A stretch of DNA of 64,000 nt from Planctomycetota bacterium. Its GTDB lineage: Bacteria; Planctomycetota; UBA1135; UBA2386. Positions within the stretch are counted from its first letter, which is position 1, and each line of letters starts with the position of its first letter. Below the pieces are notes generated by a model. The model was given only the letters and a program-made list of their open reading frames with translations, searched no databases and was not told where the DNA came from. The DNA lies in NCBI GenBank assembly GCA_016713175.1, contig JADJPQ010000001.1, forward strand, positions 647,001 to 711,000. The letters run 5' to 3'. The position numbers were made by a program, and so were the translations under genes. Positions 27,244 to 35,885 of this stretch are shown in pieces.

Positions 27244-28425
27244 CTACCGCCTGCCGCCCCGGTCCAGCTGCCAGACGACCTGCGTCTCCTGCCCTTCGAC
27301 CACGACGACTTCCTCGGACGGCTCGGCATAGCCACCCGCCGCGCGCAGGTAGATGCGATTCGTGCCCGCGGGAGCCCGGATGCGGAACGTGCCGTCGGCG
27401 AGGACCGGCGTGCACTCACAGGCGCCGCCCGGGCCGCGCGCTGGACCGTACATCGCGACATCGGTGCTCGGCCCCGGCACGAACGGCTTGCCGGTCGCCT
27501 TGTCGACGATGCGACCGACGATGAACCCGCCGTGCACGAGCTGAACCTGGTTGTCGGCGGCGACTTCGCCGGCGGCAAGGTTCAGGTCGAGCACCGCGAT
27601 CACCGTCAGATCCTCGGCCTCGGCCCAGACCTTGTACGTGCCCGGCGGCAGGCTCGCGATCTGGAAGCGCCCCTCGTCATCGGTCAGCGCCGTACCGTAG
27701 CCCAGCCCGTGCGCGGAGGCCGCGGCGCGCACGCGCATTGCCGGCTTGCCGTCGGGCAACAAGACGGTGCCGGTGATGCGCACGCCGCGCGGCAGCTGCG
27801 CCTCGATCGGTTCCTGCGGCGCCTCGACATCGATCCACGTCATCGCGTGGTCCGGCCCACCCGCGCGCAGCTTGTAGCGCGAGAACGGCGGCAGGCCGCG
27901 CAGCGTGAACCGACCGTCGGCGGCGGTCTCGGCCCGCCACGGCAGCATCGGCTCGGTGAACCAGATCTTCGCTTCGGAGCCGAAGATCGCCGGCCACACC
28001 CACCCGTTCGCGATCGGCGCGCCGGTCGCCTCGTCGCGCAGCACGCCGTGGAGTTCGATCGCCGGCGCCAACGCGAGGCCGATGCCGCTGGTCGACGCGG
28101 CGTCGCCGCGGAGGCCGACGAGCGCGACGCGGTCGCCGGCACCCGCGATCAGCATGAACGCGCGGTTGCCCCAGGCCTGCTTCTGGAACCATGGCGCGCC
28201 AGGCAGCACGAACGCGCCGTCCGCCGCAGCGAGCGCCTCCGCGACCGGCTCGAGCACGTGCCGCTGCGTGTCGTTGAGCCACAGCGTCACCCGGGCCCGC
28301 TCCTTGCCGACGACGCCGGTCACGGTGCCCGAGAGATCGCGCGTGACCTTGACGCCGCCGCCATCCTGCGCCGGCGCCGACGCGGAGACCAGCAACAGCC
28401 ACAGACCGAACCTGGCATCGCCCAT
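27244..28425 (-). CDS. Exported carboxypeptidase-regulatory-like (CarboxypepD_reg) protein
   Basis: A 393-residue protein with a signal peptide (MGDARFGLWLLLVSASAPAQ). It has two to three carboxypeptidase-regulatory-like beta-sandwich repeats: ELHGVLRDEATGAPIANGWV ... DGRFTLRGLPP, then GTVLLPDGKPAMRV ... DDEGRFQIASLPPGTYKV, and VGRIVDKATGKPFVPG ... DGTFRI. Such domains are common in surface proteins of planctomycetes and here also form the outer part of the sigma-factor fusion at 52416. The stop abuts an IS91 scar, so the 3' end could be slightly altered. Confidence 0.85.
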   Translation of the reverse strand: MGDARFGLWLLLVSASAPAQDGGGVKVTRDLSGTVTGVVGKERARVTLWLNDTQRHVLEPVAEALAAADGAFVLPGAPWFQKQAWGNRAFMLIAGAGDRVALVGLRGDAASTSGIGLALAPAIELHGVLRDEATGAPIANGWVWPAIFGSEAKIWFTEPMLPWRAETAADGRFTLRGLPPFSRYKLRAGGPDHAMTWIDVEAPQEPIEAQLPRGVRITGTVLLPDGKPAMRVRAAASAHGLGYGTALTDDEGRFQIASLPPGTYKVWAEAEDLTVIAVLDLNLAAGEVAADNQVQLVHGGFIVGRIVDKATGKPFVPGPSTDVAMYGPARGPGGACECTPVLADGTFRIRAPAGTNRIYLRAAGGYAEPSEEVVVVEGQETQVVWQLDRGGRR

Positions 28426-28452
28426 GGCGCGGCATCGTAACGCAGCGACCCG

Positions 28453-29457
28453 TCAGCCGCCGGCGCGGGCGAGATGCGCCTCGAGTTGGTCGAACGTGCC
28501 CCCCCAGCCCTGGTGCATCGAGTCGTGGAAGGCGTCGAACTTCGCCTGCTCGGTCGGCGTGGCGGCGATCGGCGTCGCCGTCACGGTCACGACGGTGCCC
28601 TTGCCGATGCCGGCGTGCTCGTCGAAAGTCACCGTCGACAGCGTCTCGAGCGGCCAATCCGCACTGAACGGCGCCCGCACCACGTTGCCCTGCGGATCCG
28701 AGAACGACGACACGAACACCAGGCGATCTCGCGACACCTCGCGGAAGACCCACTTGCCCCACATCTCGCCGTGGGCGCCAAACCGCATGCAGTAGTGGAA
28801 GACGCCACCCGGACGCAGGTCGAGCGTGCAATCCGTCAGCGTGCAGCCCTTCGGGCCGAACCACTGCTGCAGGTGGGCGAGTTCGGTCCACACGCGGTAG
28901 ACCAGGTCGCGCGGCGCCCGCACGACGCGCCGGGTGACGAACGGCTGGCCGCCGACGGCCCGTTCGGCACCGGCCAGCCGTTCGGCCATCTCGGCGCAAC
29001 GCGCCATCGTCTGCTTGCCGCCCTCGACCGCGCCGTAGGTCTCGACCACATGGGCGAGCGCGGCCGGCGATGGGAACACGGCGCGCATCGTCACCCGCGT
29101 GCGCGGCGTCGGCCCCGGCAGCGCCTCGAACGACACGGTCGTCGTGAAGCTCACGGGCTCGGTCTCCTTGCCACCACCGTGGCGATAGACCAACCGGTTC
29201 GCCTCGTCGACCTCGAGGTAGGTGATCAGGTTCTCGTAGTCACGCCCGTCGGGACCATGCATCACGAAGCGCCAGATGCCGCCGGGACGGACGTTGATCG
29301 CGCGCGTGGTCGTGGTGAACCCGACCGGCCCCCACCACTGCGCGAGGTGCGCCGCTTCGGTCCAGATGCGCCAGACGAGCGCGGGCGGCGCGGCGACTTC
29401 GCGCGTGGTCACGATCTCCCGATCGCGGGCATCGGACGGGTCGGCAGAGGCGGTCAT
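28453..29457 (-). CDS. Double AHSA1/SRPBCC-domain protein
   Basis: A 334-residue cytoplasmic protein made of two tandem AHSA1 (START-like, Hsp90-activator type) domains. The first starts TREVAAPPALVWRIWTEAAH and has WWGPVGFTTTT; the second starts TRRVVRAPRDLVYRVWTELA and has WFGPKGCTLTDC. Start chosen at ATG 29455-29457, preceded by a strong AAGGAG and 4 bp after the stop of the ArsR gene; the ArsR-AHSA1 pair is a widespread operon in which the regulator controls the START-domain gene. The domains bind small hydrophobic ligands; the ligand is unknown. Confidence 0.9.
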   Translation of the reverse strand: MTASADPSDARDREIVTTREVAAPPALVWRIWTEAAHLAQWWGPVGFTTTTRAINVRPGGIWRFVMHGPDGRDYENLITYLEVDEANRLVYRHGGGKETEPVSFTTTVSFEALPGPTPRTRVTMRAVFPSPAALAHVVETYGAVEGGKQTMARCAEMAERLAGAERAVGGQPFVTRRVVRAPRDLVYRVWTELAHLQQWFGPKGCTLTDCTLDLRPGGVFHYCMRFGAHGEMWGKWVFREVSRDRLVFVSSFSDPQGNVVRAPFSADWPLETLSTVTFDEHAGIGKGTVVTVTATPIAATPTEQAKFDAFHDSMHQGWGGTFDQLEAHLARAGG

Positions 29458-29461
29458 CCGG

Positions 29462-29794
29462 TCACTCCTTGGGTTCTTGCAGGGTGTCGAGGTAGGCGGA
29501 CATGCGATCCAGCCGCGCCTCCCAGAGGGCACGGAACCGGTCGAGCCAGTCGACGGCGACGCGCAACCCCTGTGGCCGCAGGCGCACCGGCCGTCGCTGC
29601 GCCTGCCGTGAACGGGTCACGAGGCCGGCGCGCTCCAGCACCTTCAGGTGCTTGGTGATCGCGGGCATGCTGACGTCGAACGGCTCGGCGAGTTCGGTGA
29701 CGGTTGCTTCGCCGTGCGCCAGCCGATCGAGAATCTGCCGGCGGGTCGGGTCGGCGAGGGCCGTCATGGTCGCGGACAGGGCGCTGGATCGCAC
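29462..29794 (-). CDS. ArsR-family transcriptional regulator
   Basis: A winged-helix repressor of about 110 residues (TALADPTRRQILDRLAHGEA, AITKHLKVLERAGLVTRSR) with the C-terminal WLDRFRALWEARLDRMSAYL helix typical of the ArsR members paired with AHSA1 genes. It lacks the cysteine metal sites of arsenic sensors. The start is uncertain: GTG 29792-29794 just downstream of the palindrome, or ATG 29765-29767; the open frame to 29839 would run through the palindrome and is unlikely. It probably binds the palindrome at 29802-29823 and represses its own operon. Confidence 0.85.
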   Translation of the reverse strand: MRSSALSATMTALADPTRRQILDRLAHGEATVTELAEPFDVSMPAITKHLKVLERAGLVTRSRQAQRRPVRLRPQGLRVAVDWLDRFRALWEARLDRMSAYLDTLQEPKE

Positions 29795-29801
29795 CGTCTT
29801 G

Positions 29802-29823
29802 TATTTAACCCATGGGTTAAATA
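29802..29823. promoter_or_regulatory. Perfect 22-bp palindrome, probable ArsR operator
   Basis: Half-site TATTTAACCCA followed immediately by its exact reverse complement TGGGTTAAATA, an AT-rich island in GC-rich DNA, just upstream of the ArsR start. The position fits an autoregulatory operator; a TAAATA -10-like box lies within the half nearer the gene. Confidence 0.75.
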
Positions 29824-30027
29824 AAGGCAAGGACTGCAACCAAGGACCGCAACGCGGCCGCCTCGCCTACCTGGCGTCGCCGAGCCGCAAGTCCAGCGCC
29901 ACCGTTGCACACGACCGCGCCGACGACCGCTGCCCCGCGGCGAGCGGCGACAGCACGATCCCGGCCAATGTCGGAATCCGTCGGCGAGCCGGCCGCGTCG
30001 GTTCGGTGTCGTTCATGGCCGGGCCCT

Positions 30028-30420
30028 TCACCGCAACCGCACGAGCTTGCCCTTGCGTTTGACGATGTTCGCGTAATCCCACTGCACGTCGCGCGACTCG
30101 GCCAGCCACGCGGCGAGCTGTCCGACATCGACCTCGGCCTTCGTCGTGTAACGCGCTTCGGCGGCGCGGAAGCTCCCTTCCTTCCGCAGGCCCTTGCTGC
30201 GGAACGACTGCCCGCTCCAGAACAGCAACCGCACGCAGTCCTTCAGCTTGCTGTAGCCGACGATCGGATTGCCGGCGAGGAACCAGACGGGGTGCGCGTG
30301 CCACACCTTGTTTTCAGCCTCGGGCAGGGCGCGCGAGATCTCCTTGGCCAGCAGCGTGCAGATCGCGCGTTCGCTGGCGGCGAGCGCGGCGTGGTACTTC
30401 CTGGCGTCGGGATGGATCAC
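30028..30420 (-). CDS. DUF1801 (YdhG/CyaY-like) protein
   Basis: A 130-residue cytoplasmic protein with the DUF1801 pattern: CTLLAKEISRALPEAENKVW, HAHPVWFLAGNPIVGYSKLK and VRLLFWSGQSF. The fold is iron-chaperone/CyaY-like; the role is not known. It lies just upstream of a divergent gap and is not clearly in an operon with the ArsR pair (about 190 bp away from the palindrome). Confidence 0.85.
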   Translation of the reverse strand: MIHPDARKYHAALAASERAICTLLAKEISRALPEAENKVWHAHPVWFLAGNPIVGYSKLKDCVRLLFWSGQSFRSKGLRKEGSFRAAEARYTTKAEVDVGQLAAWLAESRDVQWDYANIVKRKGKLVRLR

Positions 30421-30568
30421 GTTGGGGCTCCTGGGGCGCGCGGCGTTGCGCCGAGACTACCCGATGAACTGCGGCCCGGGCATCGCTGGCCGGGTGGAAC
30501 GTGCCCACGTTCTCGTTGATGCGGGCACTGCGCGCCGACGGCGAGGCCGGCAGCCCGCGCGACGGCGC

Positions 30569-30856
30569 TCAGCCGCCGCGTGGCAACAGCCGCCAGCCAT
30601 CGAACCCGGCAGCGCGTTGTGCCTGCCACCGGAATCGTTCGCGCAGGTGTCGCTCGAGATGCGGGCCCGCCGGACGAGGGCCGCGCCAGACCGGGTTGGT
30701 CAGCACGTCGATCGCGCCGGTGGTGATCCACAGCTCGCGCCCGGCGGCCAGCTTGCGGTCCAGCATGGCATCCGCCGCGGCCAGCAGGCCGGCGAACTGC
30801 GCTGCTTCGGCGTCGAGTTCGCGGATCGGCGAGTGCGATTCCGACCGCCAACGCAT
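30569..30856 (-). CDS. Small protein of unknown function
   Basis: A 95-residue frame with protein character (RELDAEAAQFAGLLAAADAM, RELWITTGAIDVLTNPVWRG) and no in-frame start upstream other than ATG 30854-30856. The WTMRWRSESHSP segment may extend from a lost or non-canonical start. No family is recognised; no membrane segment. Confidence 0.5.
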   Translation of the reverse strand: MRWRSESHSPIRELDAEAAQFAGLLAAADAMLDRKLAAGRELWITTGAIDVLTNPVWRGPRPAGPHLERHLRERFRWQAQRAAGFDGWRLLPRGG

Positions 30857-30951
30857 CGTCCAGTACGGCCGGTCGATCCGTCGAGGACAGTTCTTCCGCG
30901 CTTGCCACGGCGACGGGACGCTATGTCGGATCCGTCGGGAGGGCAAGGACC

Positions 30952-31620
30952 TCAACGGCTGGCGTCGAACGCCGCGGCCTCGGTCGCGGCCCGGACACGC
31001 AGGATGGTCAGTCCGCTCCGCCACAACGACTCGACGAAGGCATCGTCCGGGCCGCCGACGAAGTGCACCACGGCGTAGCGTCGGCGGTCGTGGTCGAACA
31101 CGCTGGCGCTGACCAGCCGCAGGTGTCGCCGTTCGGCCAACGAGTGCAGCGTGCCGAGCACGTCCGTCGTGTCGCCGACGATGGCGGTCACCTCGTAACC
31201 CGGCTGATCGGCCCCGGCCATGCGCAGGAACGCGCGCAGGATGTCGTGCTCGGTCAGCACTCCGACCAGTTCGCCGCGATCGACCACCGGCAGGCAACCG
31301 AACTTGCGGTCGCGCAGGATCCGCGCCGCTTCGGCGATCGACGTCGTCGACGGGATCGTCGCCGGGTGCAGCGTCATGATGTCGGCCAGCGTCCGTTCGT
31401 CCCCGTCGACGGCTCGCGGCGAGTTCGGGTGGACGCCGGCATCGGCGGCCAGGAACAGGTCGTGGCTCGACACCAGGCCGACGAGGCGGCGCGCGTCGTC
31501 GTCGGCGACGACCAGCAGGTGCCGCACGTGGCGGGCCGCCATCTGGCGGGCCGCGACGGCCAACGGGGTGTCCGGGGTCGCGGTCAGCAGGTCCCGCGCC
31601 ATCCACAGGGCGGTATCCAT
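30952..31620 (-). CDS. Two-CBS-domain protein
   Basis: A 222-residue cytoplasmic protein. CBS domain 1 is at about residues 5-62 (TPDTPLAVAARQMAARHVRH, LVGLVSSHDL) and CBS domain 2 at about 78-135 (ATIPSTTSIAEAARILRDRK, ELVGVLTEHDILRAF). The last 85 residues form an ACT-like or acetoin-dehydrogenase-type tail (EVTAIVGDTTDVLGTLHSLA). Tandem CBS domains bind adenosyl nucleotides and act as energy or stress sensors. Start at the second ATG (MDTALW) because it leads straight into the CBS fold. It follows the TlpA gene at an 88-bp gap on the same strand. Confidence 0.85.
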   Translation of the reverse strand: MDTALWMARDLLTATPDTPLAVAARQMAARHVRHLLVVADDDARRLVGLVSSHDLFLAADAGVHPNSPRAVDGDERTLADIMTLHPATIPSTTSIAEAARILRDRKFGCLPVVDRGELVGVLTEHDILRAFLRMAGADQPGYEVTAIVGDTTDVLGTLHSLAERRHLRLVSASVFDHDRRRYAVVHFVGGPDDAFVESLWRSGLTILRVRAATEAAAFDASR

Positions 31621-31708
31621 GCGCCTCGCATCGGCACGCGCCGCCACCGGAGTGGCTGGGCCGGAAGGCGTAGCGGCGGCGATGCCCCTGGCATCGGCCG
31701 CCGCGTGG

Positions 31709-32749
31709 CTACTTCTTCTTCTTCTTGTGCGCCGGGCAGGCGTAGCCGAGCGTCTTGCAGGTGTCGCAGGTCTTCACGAACCCGAGCTTGCCATCCTTCT
31801 CCAGCGCCTCGCGGCGCGCCGTGGCATCGGCGGCAGCCTTGGTGCCCGAGTAGCTGGACGCGACGCCGGCGTAGGCCTTGTACGCCTTGTCGAACTCCTT
31901 GTCGCCGTCGAGGGCGATGGCCTTCGCCAGCTGCGTGCCGGCGTCGATCTCCTTGCGTGCGGCAGCGTTGCCTGCCAACTCGGCGAGCTTGGCGGTGGCT
32001 TCTTCGGAACGCGGCAGGCCCGCGTACTTCTTGCCTTCGTTCAGCTTGATCGATGCCTCATACCAGTTCTGCGCCGCGAACGCGGCAAGCCCGGCCTCGA
32101 CGGCGTCGATGCAGGACTTCTCGAGTTCGGCGCAGAGGGCCTCAGCGGTGGCCCGGGCTTCGTCTTGCAGCGTGGTACCGGCCAGCAGCTTCTTGGCTTC
32201 GGCGTGGGCCTTGCCGAACTGTTCGGCATCCATCAGCTTGTCGACCGAGGCCAACGGGCCGCCGAGTCCGCCGGCGCGGCGGGCGCCCTTCATCGCGTCG
32301 GCGATGGTGCTCTTCTGCAGGCCGGCGGGGTGGCCTTCCCAGACGACCTTGCCTTTCGCATCGAGCAGGAACGCGTGCGGAATGCCGCCCTGGTAGAAGT
32401 TGGCGGCATTCGCCTGCGCGATCGCGTAGGTGATGCCGTTGGCTTCCACGTAGGGTTGGAACGTATCGCGATTTTCGTCGGTCACGCCGACGACGACCAG
32501 TCCCTTGTTGAACAGCTCAGCGTGCAGCTCGTTCAGGTGCGGGATCTGGCCGCGGCACGGGCCTCACCAGGTCGCCCAGAGTTCGATCAGCACCGCCGAG
32601 CCCTTCAACTGGCTCAGCTTCTTGGCCTTGATCTTGCCGAAGTTGGTGGTGTCCTGGAATTCCAGGTCGGGCGCAGGTGCGCCCACGGTCGCCTGCGCTG
32701 GCGCCATCGCGGCCAGGCACAAGGCGAGGGGAATCGAGTGGTGATGCAT
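31709..32749 (-). CDS. TlpA-like thioredoxin with UGA (probable selenocysteine) in a U-G-P-C active site
   Basis: An exported thiol-disulfide protein of 346 residues if UGA at 32564-32566 is read as selenocysteine. The start ATG 32747-32749 has GGAG upstream and a signal peptide (MHHHSIPLALCLAAMAPAQA). The TlpA/AhpC-TSA domain (APAPDLEFQDTTNFGKIKAK ... VLIELWATW) leads straight into codon 62 UGA, then GPCRGQIPHLNELH, so UGA sits exactly where the first Cys of WCGPC belongs, with the frame intact on both sides (QGGIPHAFLLDAKGKVVW). The C-terminal 150 residues are an Ala/Glu/Lys helical domain ending CDTCKTLGYACPAH and a Lys tail. A nonsense change of one base (TGC to TGA) is the alternative; the active-site position, intact downstream coding and a fitting hairpin at 32510-32534 favour recoding. 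Confidence 0.78.
32510..32534 (-). promoter_or_regulatory. Candidate bacterial SECIS hairpin of the TlpA-like gene
   Basis: On the transcript, GAAC-g-AGCT pairs with AGCT-GTTC (8 bp, one bulged G) around the 8-nt loop GCACGCTG, whose first base is G. The loop begins 38 nt after the UGA, just outside the usual 16-37 nt range. A second, weaker hairpin lies nearer the UGA (GCGG/CCGC, loop of 7). Confidence 0.5.
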
Positions 32750-32884
32750 GTCTGAACTCCGTCCGACGCAGGAAGCGTCAACCAAGTGGAGCATACCTGC
32801 CAACAGCCAGATTCCAGCCCGGCCGGAGCGGCTGGGACGAACGCGCGACATAGTTCGCGACGCGGACCCTGCCCGGTTGCCGGC

Positions 32885-33832
32885 TCAGTGACCTTGCTGC
32901 GCCGGCAGCGCGCCATAGTGCGCAATGCCGAGCGGCAGCGCCGTCGCGCGTCGGCCGGCGGACTCGAATGCGCCGATCATCGCCTTGCCGATCGGCTGGC
33001 TGCGCAACGGGTCCATCGTCAGCGCCAACAGTCCGGGGCCGTGGCCGCAGATCGTCGTGCCGGCAGCGCCCGCGTCGAGACCGGCGCGGAGCGCCTGCTC
33101 GATGCCGTCCACCAGGTGTCGGCGGTAGGGCACATGCGTCTCGTCGAACAGGCTGTCGCGCAGCAGCGCCTCGTCGCCATGCTGCAGCGCTTGCAACACG
33201 CCCAGCACACGACCGGCGGTGCGCGCGGCCACCGCGTGCGGCAGCGTCGGCGGCAGCACGCGCTTGGTCTCCGCGGTGCCCATCTGCGCATCCGGCATCA
33301 CCACGACGAACTGCCAACCGGGATGCAGGATCTGCTGCAGGATCTGGTGCCGCGTCGGCTGCTCGCGTGGTGGCGACAGGGGTACCGTCGCGGTCAGGCC
33401 ACCCAGCAGCGCCGCTGCGCCGTGCGCGGGATCACCGCCGAGGGCGATCAACTGGTCGAGCAGCGTGCCGGCGGTCCAGCGTTTGCGTGCCAGTCGGATC
33501 GCGGCCCCGAGCCCCGCGGCGAATCCGGCTGAGATCGTGCCAAGCCCGACGCCGCGCGGGATCGTGCCGTCGACGTGCACGGTGACGCCCTTGCCGAACG
33601 CCTGGCCGAGCAGTTCGCCGCCGGCTCGGAGACCACGCAGCACCGGATCGTGTCGTGGATCATGCTGCGCGGCCGGATCATCGGCCCGCTCGACGACGAG
33701 CTGCCCGTCGGTCCGGGGCTCGATGGTGATGTGCAGCGGCAGGTCGAGCGCGATCGCCAGCACGCCGTAACCAGGCCCGAGATTGGCGGCGCTGGCCGGG
33801 ATGTGGAAGGTGATCGGATCGGGCTTGGCCAC
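32885..33832 (-). CDS. thrB: Homoserine kinase
   Basis: A 315-residue GHMP kinase that phosphorylates homoserine in threonine synthesis. Motif 1 ASAANLGPGYG (13-23), ATP-binding loop IPRGVGLGTISAG (91-103, the usual GLGSSAA varied) and motif 3 GTTICGHGPGLLALT near residue 255. Length is normal for the family. It sits 19 bp after the stop of the ALDH7-type gene on the same strand, probably the same transcript. No other threonine gene is nearby. Confidence 0.88.
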   Translation of the reverse strand: MAKPDPITFHIPASAANLGPGYGVLAIALDLPLHITIEPRTDGQLVVERADDPAAQHDPRHDPVLRGLRAGGELLGQAFGKGVTVHVDGTIPRGVGLGTISAGFAAGLGAAIRLARKRWTAGTLLDQLIALGGDPAHGAAALLGGLTATVPLSPPREQPTRHQILQQILHPGWQFVVVMPDAQMGTAETKRVLPPTLPHAVAARTAGRVLGVLQALQHGDEALLRDSLFDETHVPYRRHLVDGIEQALRAGLDAGAAGTTICGHGPGLLALTMDPLRSQPIGKAMIGAFESAGRRATALPLGIAHYGALPAQQGH

Positions 33833-33851
33833 GCGGGATTCTTCGACCGGC

Positions 33852-35378
33852 TCAGTCGCCGAACTGGATGCCCTGCGCCAATGGCAACGAGGTGCCCCAG
33901 TTGATCGTGCTGGTCTGCCGCCGCATGTAGGCCTTCCACGAATCGCTGCCCGACTCGCGGCCGCCGCCGGTCTCCTTCTCGCCGCCGAAGGCGCCGCCGA
34001 TCTCGGCGCCCGAGGTGCCGATGTTGACGTTGGCGATCCCGCAGTCGCTGCCGACCGCAGACAGGAAGCGCTCGGCGGCGCGGAGGTTCAGCGTGAAGAT
34101 CGACGAACTGAGGCCCTGCGGTACGTCATTGTTCATCGCGATCGCCTGTTCGGCCGAGTCGATCGGCATCACGTACAGGATCGGTGCGAACGTCTCCTCG
34201 CGGACGATCGGCAGCGGGCCCGGGCAACGGACGATCGTCGGTTCGACATAAGCGCCCTTGGCGATGGCCTTGCCGACCTTGGCGCGCTTGCCGCCGCACA
34301 GCACCTTGCCGCCCTGCTCGACCGCGGCGGCGACGGCGTGGTCGAACGCCTCCGCCGACGCGTCGTCGATCAGCGGGCCGACCAGGGTCTTCTGATCGCA
34401 CGGGTCGCCGATCCGGCACTGGCCGTAGGCCTTGACCAGCCGCTGGCACAGTTCATCGATGACCTTGGTGTGCACCAGCAGGCGGCGTGTGGTGGTGCAG
34501 CGCTGGCCGGCGGTGCCGACCGCGCCGAACACGATCGCGCGGACCGCGAGATCGAGGTCGGCGTCGTCGAGCACGACGATTGCGTTGTTGCCGCCGAGTT
34601 CGAGCAGCGACCGGCCGAACCGCTGCGCCACGCGTGGCCCGACGATCCGACCCATCCGGGTCGAGCCCGTTGCCGAGACCAGTGGAATGCGCGCATCGTC
34701 GAGCATCGCCGAACCCACCTGCGCGTCCGGTCCGATGCACAACGACACCAGCGGCGCCCATTCCTTGCCGAGTACGTCGGCGCAGATCTTCGTCATCGCG
34801 ATTGCCGTCAGCGGCGTCTTCAGCGACGGCTTCCACAGACAGGCGTCGCCGCACACCAGCGCCAGCATCGAGTTCCAGGCCCACACCGCGATCGGGAAGT
34901 TGAACGCGGTGATGATCCCGACGGTGCCGAGCGGGTGCCAGGTCTCGCGCATGCTGTGCTGCGGCCGTTCGCTGGCGATCGTCAGGCCCCAGATCTGCCG
35001 CGACAGGCCGACGGCGTAGTCGGCGATGTCGATGCACTCCTGCGCCTCGCCGAGGCCTTCCTGCAGGATCTTGCCGGCTTCCAGCGTGACCAGCCGGCCG
35101 AGCAGTTCCTTCTTGGCGCGGAACGCCATGCCCATCTGCCGCACGTATTCGCCGCGTTTGGGCGCCGGCAGTTGTTGCCAGCGCAGGAACGCCGCGTGCG
35201 CGGCCTTGCTGCAGCGGGCGTAGTCCTGGGCGTCGGCCATCTGCACGGTGCCGATCACGCTGCCGTCGATCGGCGTCCGAACGGTCAGTTCGCCGCCCTT
35301 GGTCTTCTGCCACTTGCCGTCGAAGGCGCCGGAATTGCTGGCGCCGATGCCCAGATCCGCCAAGAAGTCGAGGTTCAT
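33852..35378 (-). CDS. ALDH7-type aldehyde dehydrogenase (aminoadipate-semialdehyde/piperideine-6-carboxylate)
   Basis: A 508-residue NAD(P)-dependent dehydrogenase of the ALDH7 (antiquitin/AmaB) type, which oxidises alpha-aminoadipate semialdehyde in lysine breakdown. Catalytic residues: Asn160 (TAFNFPIAVW), Glu260 (LLELGGNN) and Cys294 (GTAGQRCTTTRR). The GTSGAEIGGAFGGEKETGGG and RESGSDSWKAYMRRQT segments near the end are typical of ALDH7. The ATG overlaps the upstream DinB stop (TGATG), giving translational coupling. The rest of a lysine catabolic pathway is not in the window, so the substrate is inferred from family only. Confidence 0.88.
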   Translation of the reverse strand: MNLDFLADLGIGASNSGAFDGKWQKTKGGELTVRTPIDGSVIGTVQMADAQDYARCSKAAHAAFLRWQQLPAPKRGEYVRQMGMAFRAKKELLGRLVTLEAGKILQEGLGEAQECIDIADYAVGLSRQIWGLTIASERPQHSMRETWHPLGTVGIITAFNFPIAVWAWNSMLALVCGDACLWKPSLKTPLTAIAMTKICADVLGKEWAPLVSLCIGPDAQVGSAMLDDARIPLVSATGSTRMGRIVGPRVAQRFGRSLLELGGNNAIVVLDDADLDLAVRAIVFGAVGTAGQRCTTTRRLLVHTKVIDELCQRLVKAYGQCRIGDPCDQKTLVGPLIDDASAEAFDHAVAAAVEQGGKVLCGGKRAKVGKAIAKGAYVEPTIVRCPGPLPIVREETFAPILYVMPIDSAEQAIAMNNDVPQGLSSSIFTLNLRAAERFLSAVGSDCGIANVNIGTSGAEIGGAFGGEKETGGGRESGSDSWKAYMRRQTSTINWGTSLPLAQGIQFGD

Positions 35379-35884
35379 CAGAGGTCGTAGAACCGGAGGT
35401 CTTGTCCGGTCGTCTGTTTGGTGAAGGCGTAGATCTGGCCGGCGTGGCCGGCGAAGTGCTCCATCACGTGGAGCACCGCCGACAGGCCAGTTTCGGTGAA
35501 CTGCCGCTGGATCGTGCGGGCGCGCAGCAGTTCCTCGGCGTCGAGGGCGTCGACGGCGGCGCAAGCGCGGGTGACGACCTCGGCGAGCCGTTGCAGCAGT
35601 TGCGCCGCTGATTCGCCGACTTCGGCGCGCGAGCTGGCGAACTCGAACGACCGGTCGCGGTGATCCTGTTCGTGACCGAAGGTCACCAGGATCCACTGCG
35701 TGACGTTGCCGCGCAGGTGCTGCAGCAGGTTGGCGACGCTGTTGCAGTTCGGCGCCGGCTTCCGCCAGCAGGCGTCGTCGCCGAGCATCTCGACACAGCG
35801 CCGGATGCGGGGCACGTATTCGCCGGCGAGCCGACGGCGGAACTCCGCGGCGACACCGCGCGTCAGCGCCGAGGCCGCGTCCAT
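35378..35884 (-). CDS. DinB/DUF1572-family protein
   Basis: A 168-residue four-helix-bundle protein. It has RIRRCVEMLGDDACWRKPAP, NSVANLLQHLRGNVTQW and, near the C-terminus, HVMEHFAGHAGQIYAFTKQ, supplying the three-histidine metal site expected in DinB folds. Start at ATG 35882-35884, 1 bp after the DUF2304 stop. Members act as thiol-linked or metal-dependent transferases of largely unknown role. It is embedded in a tight operon with overlapping ends. Confidence 0.82.
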   Translation of the reverse strand: MDAASALTRGVAAEFRRRLAGEYVPRIRRCVEMLGDDACWRKPAPNCNSVANLLQHLRGNVTQWILVTFGHEQDHRDRSFEFASSRAEVGESAAQLLQRLAEVVTRACAAVDALDAEELLRARTIQRQFTETGLSAVLHVMEHFAGHAGQIYAFTKQTTGQDLRFYDL

Positions 35885-35885
35885 C

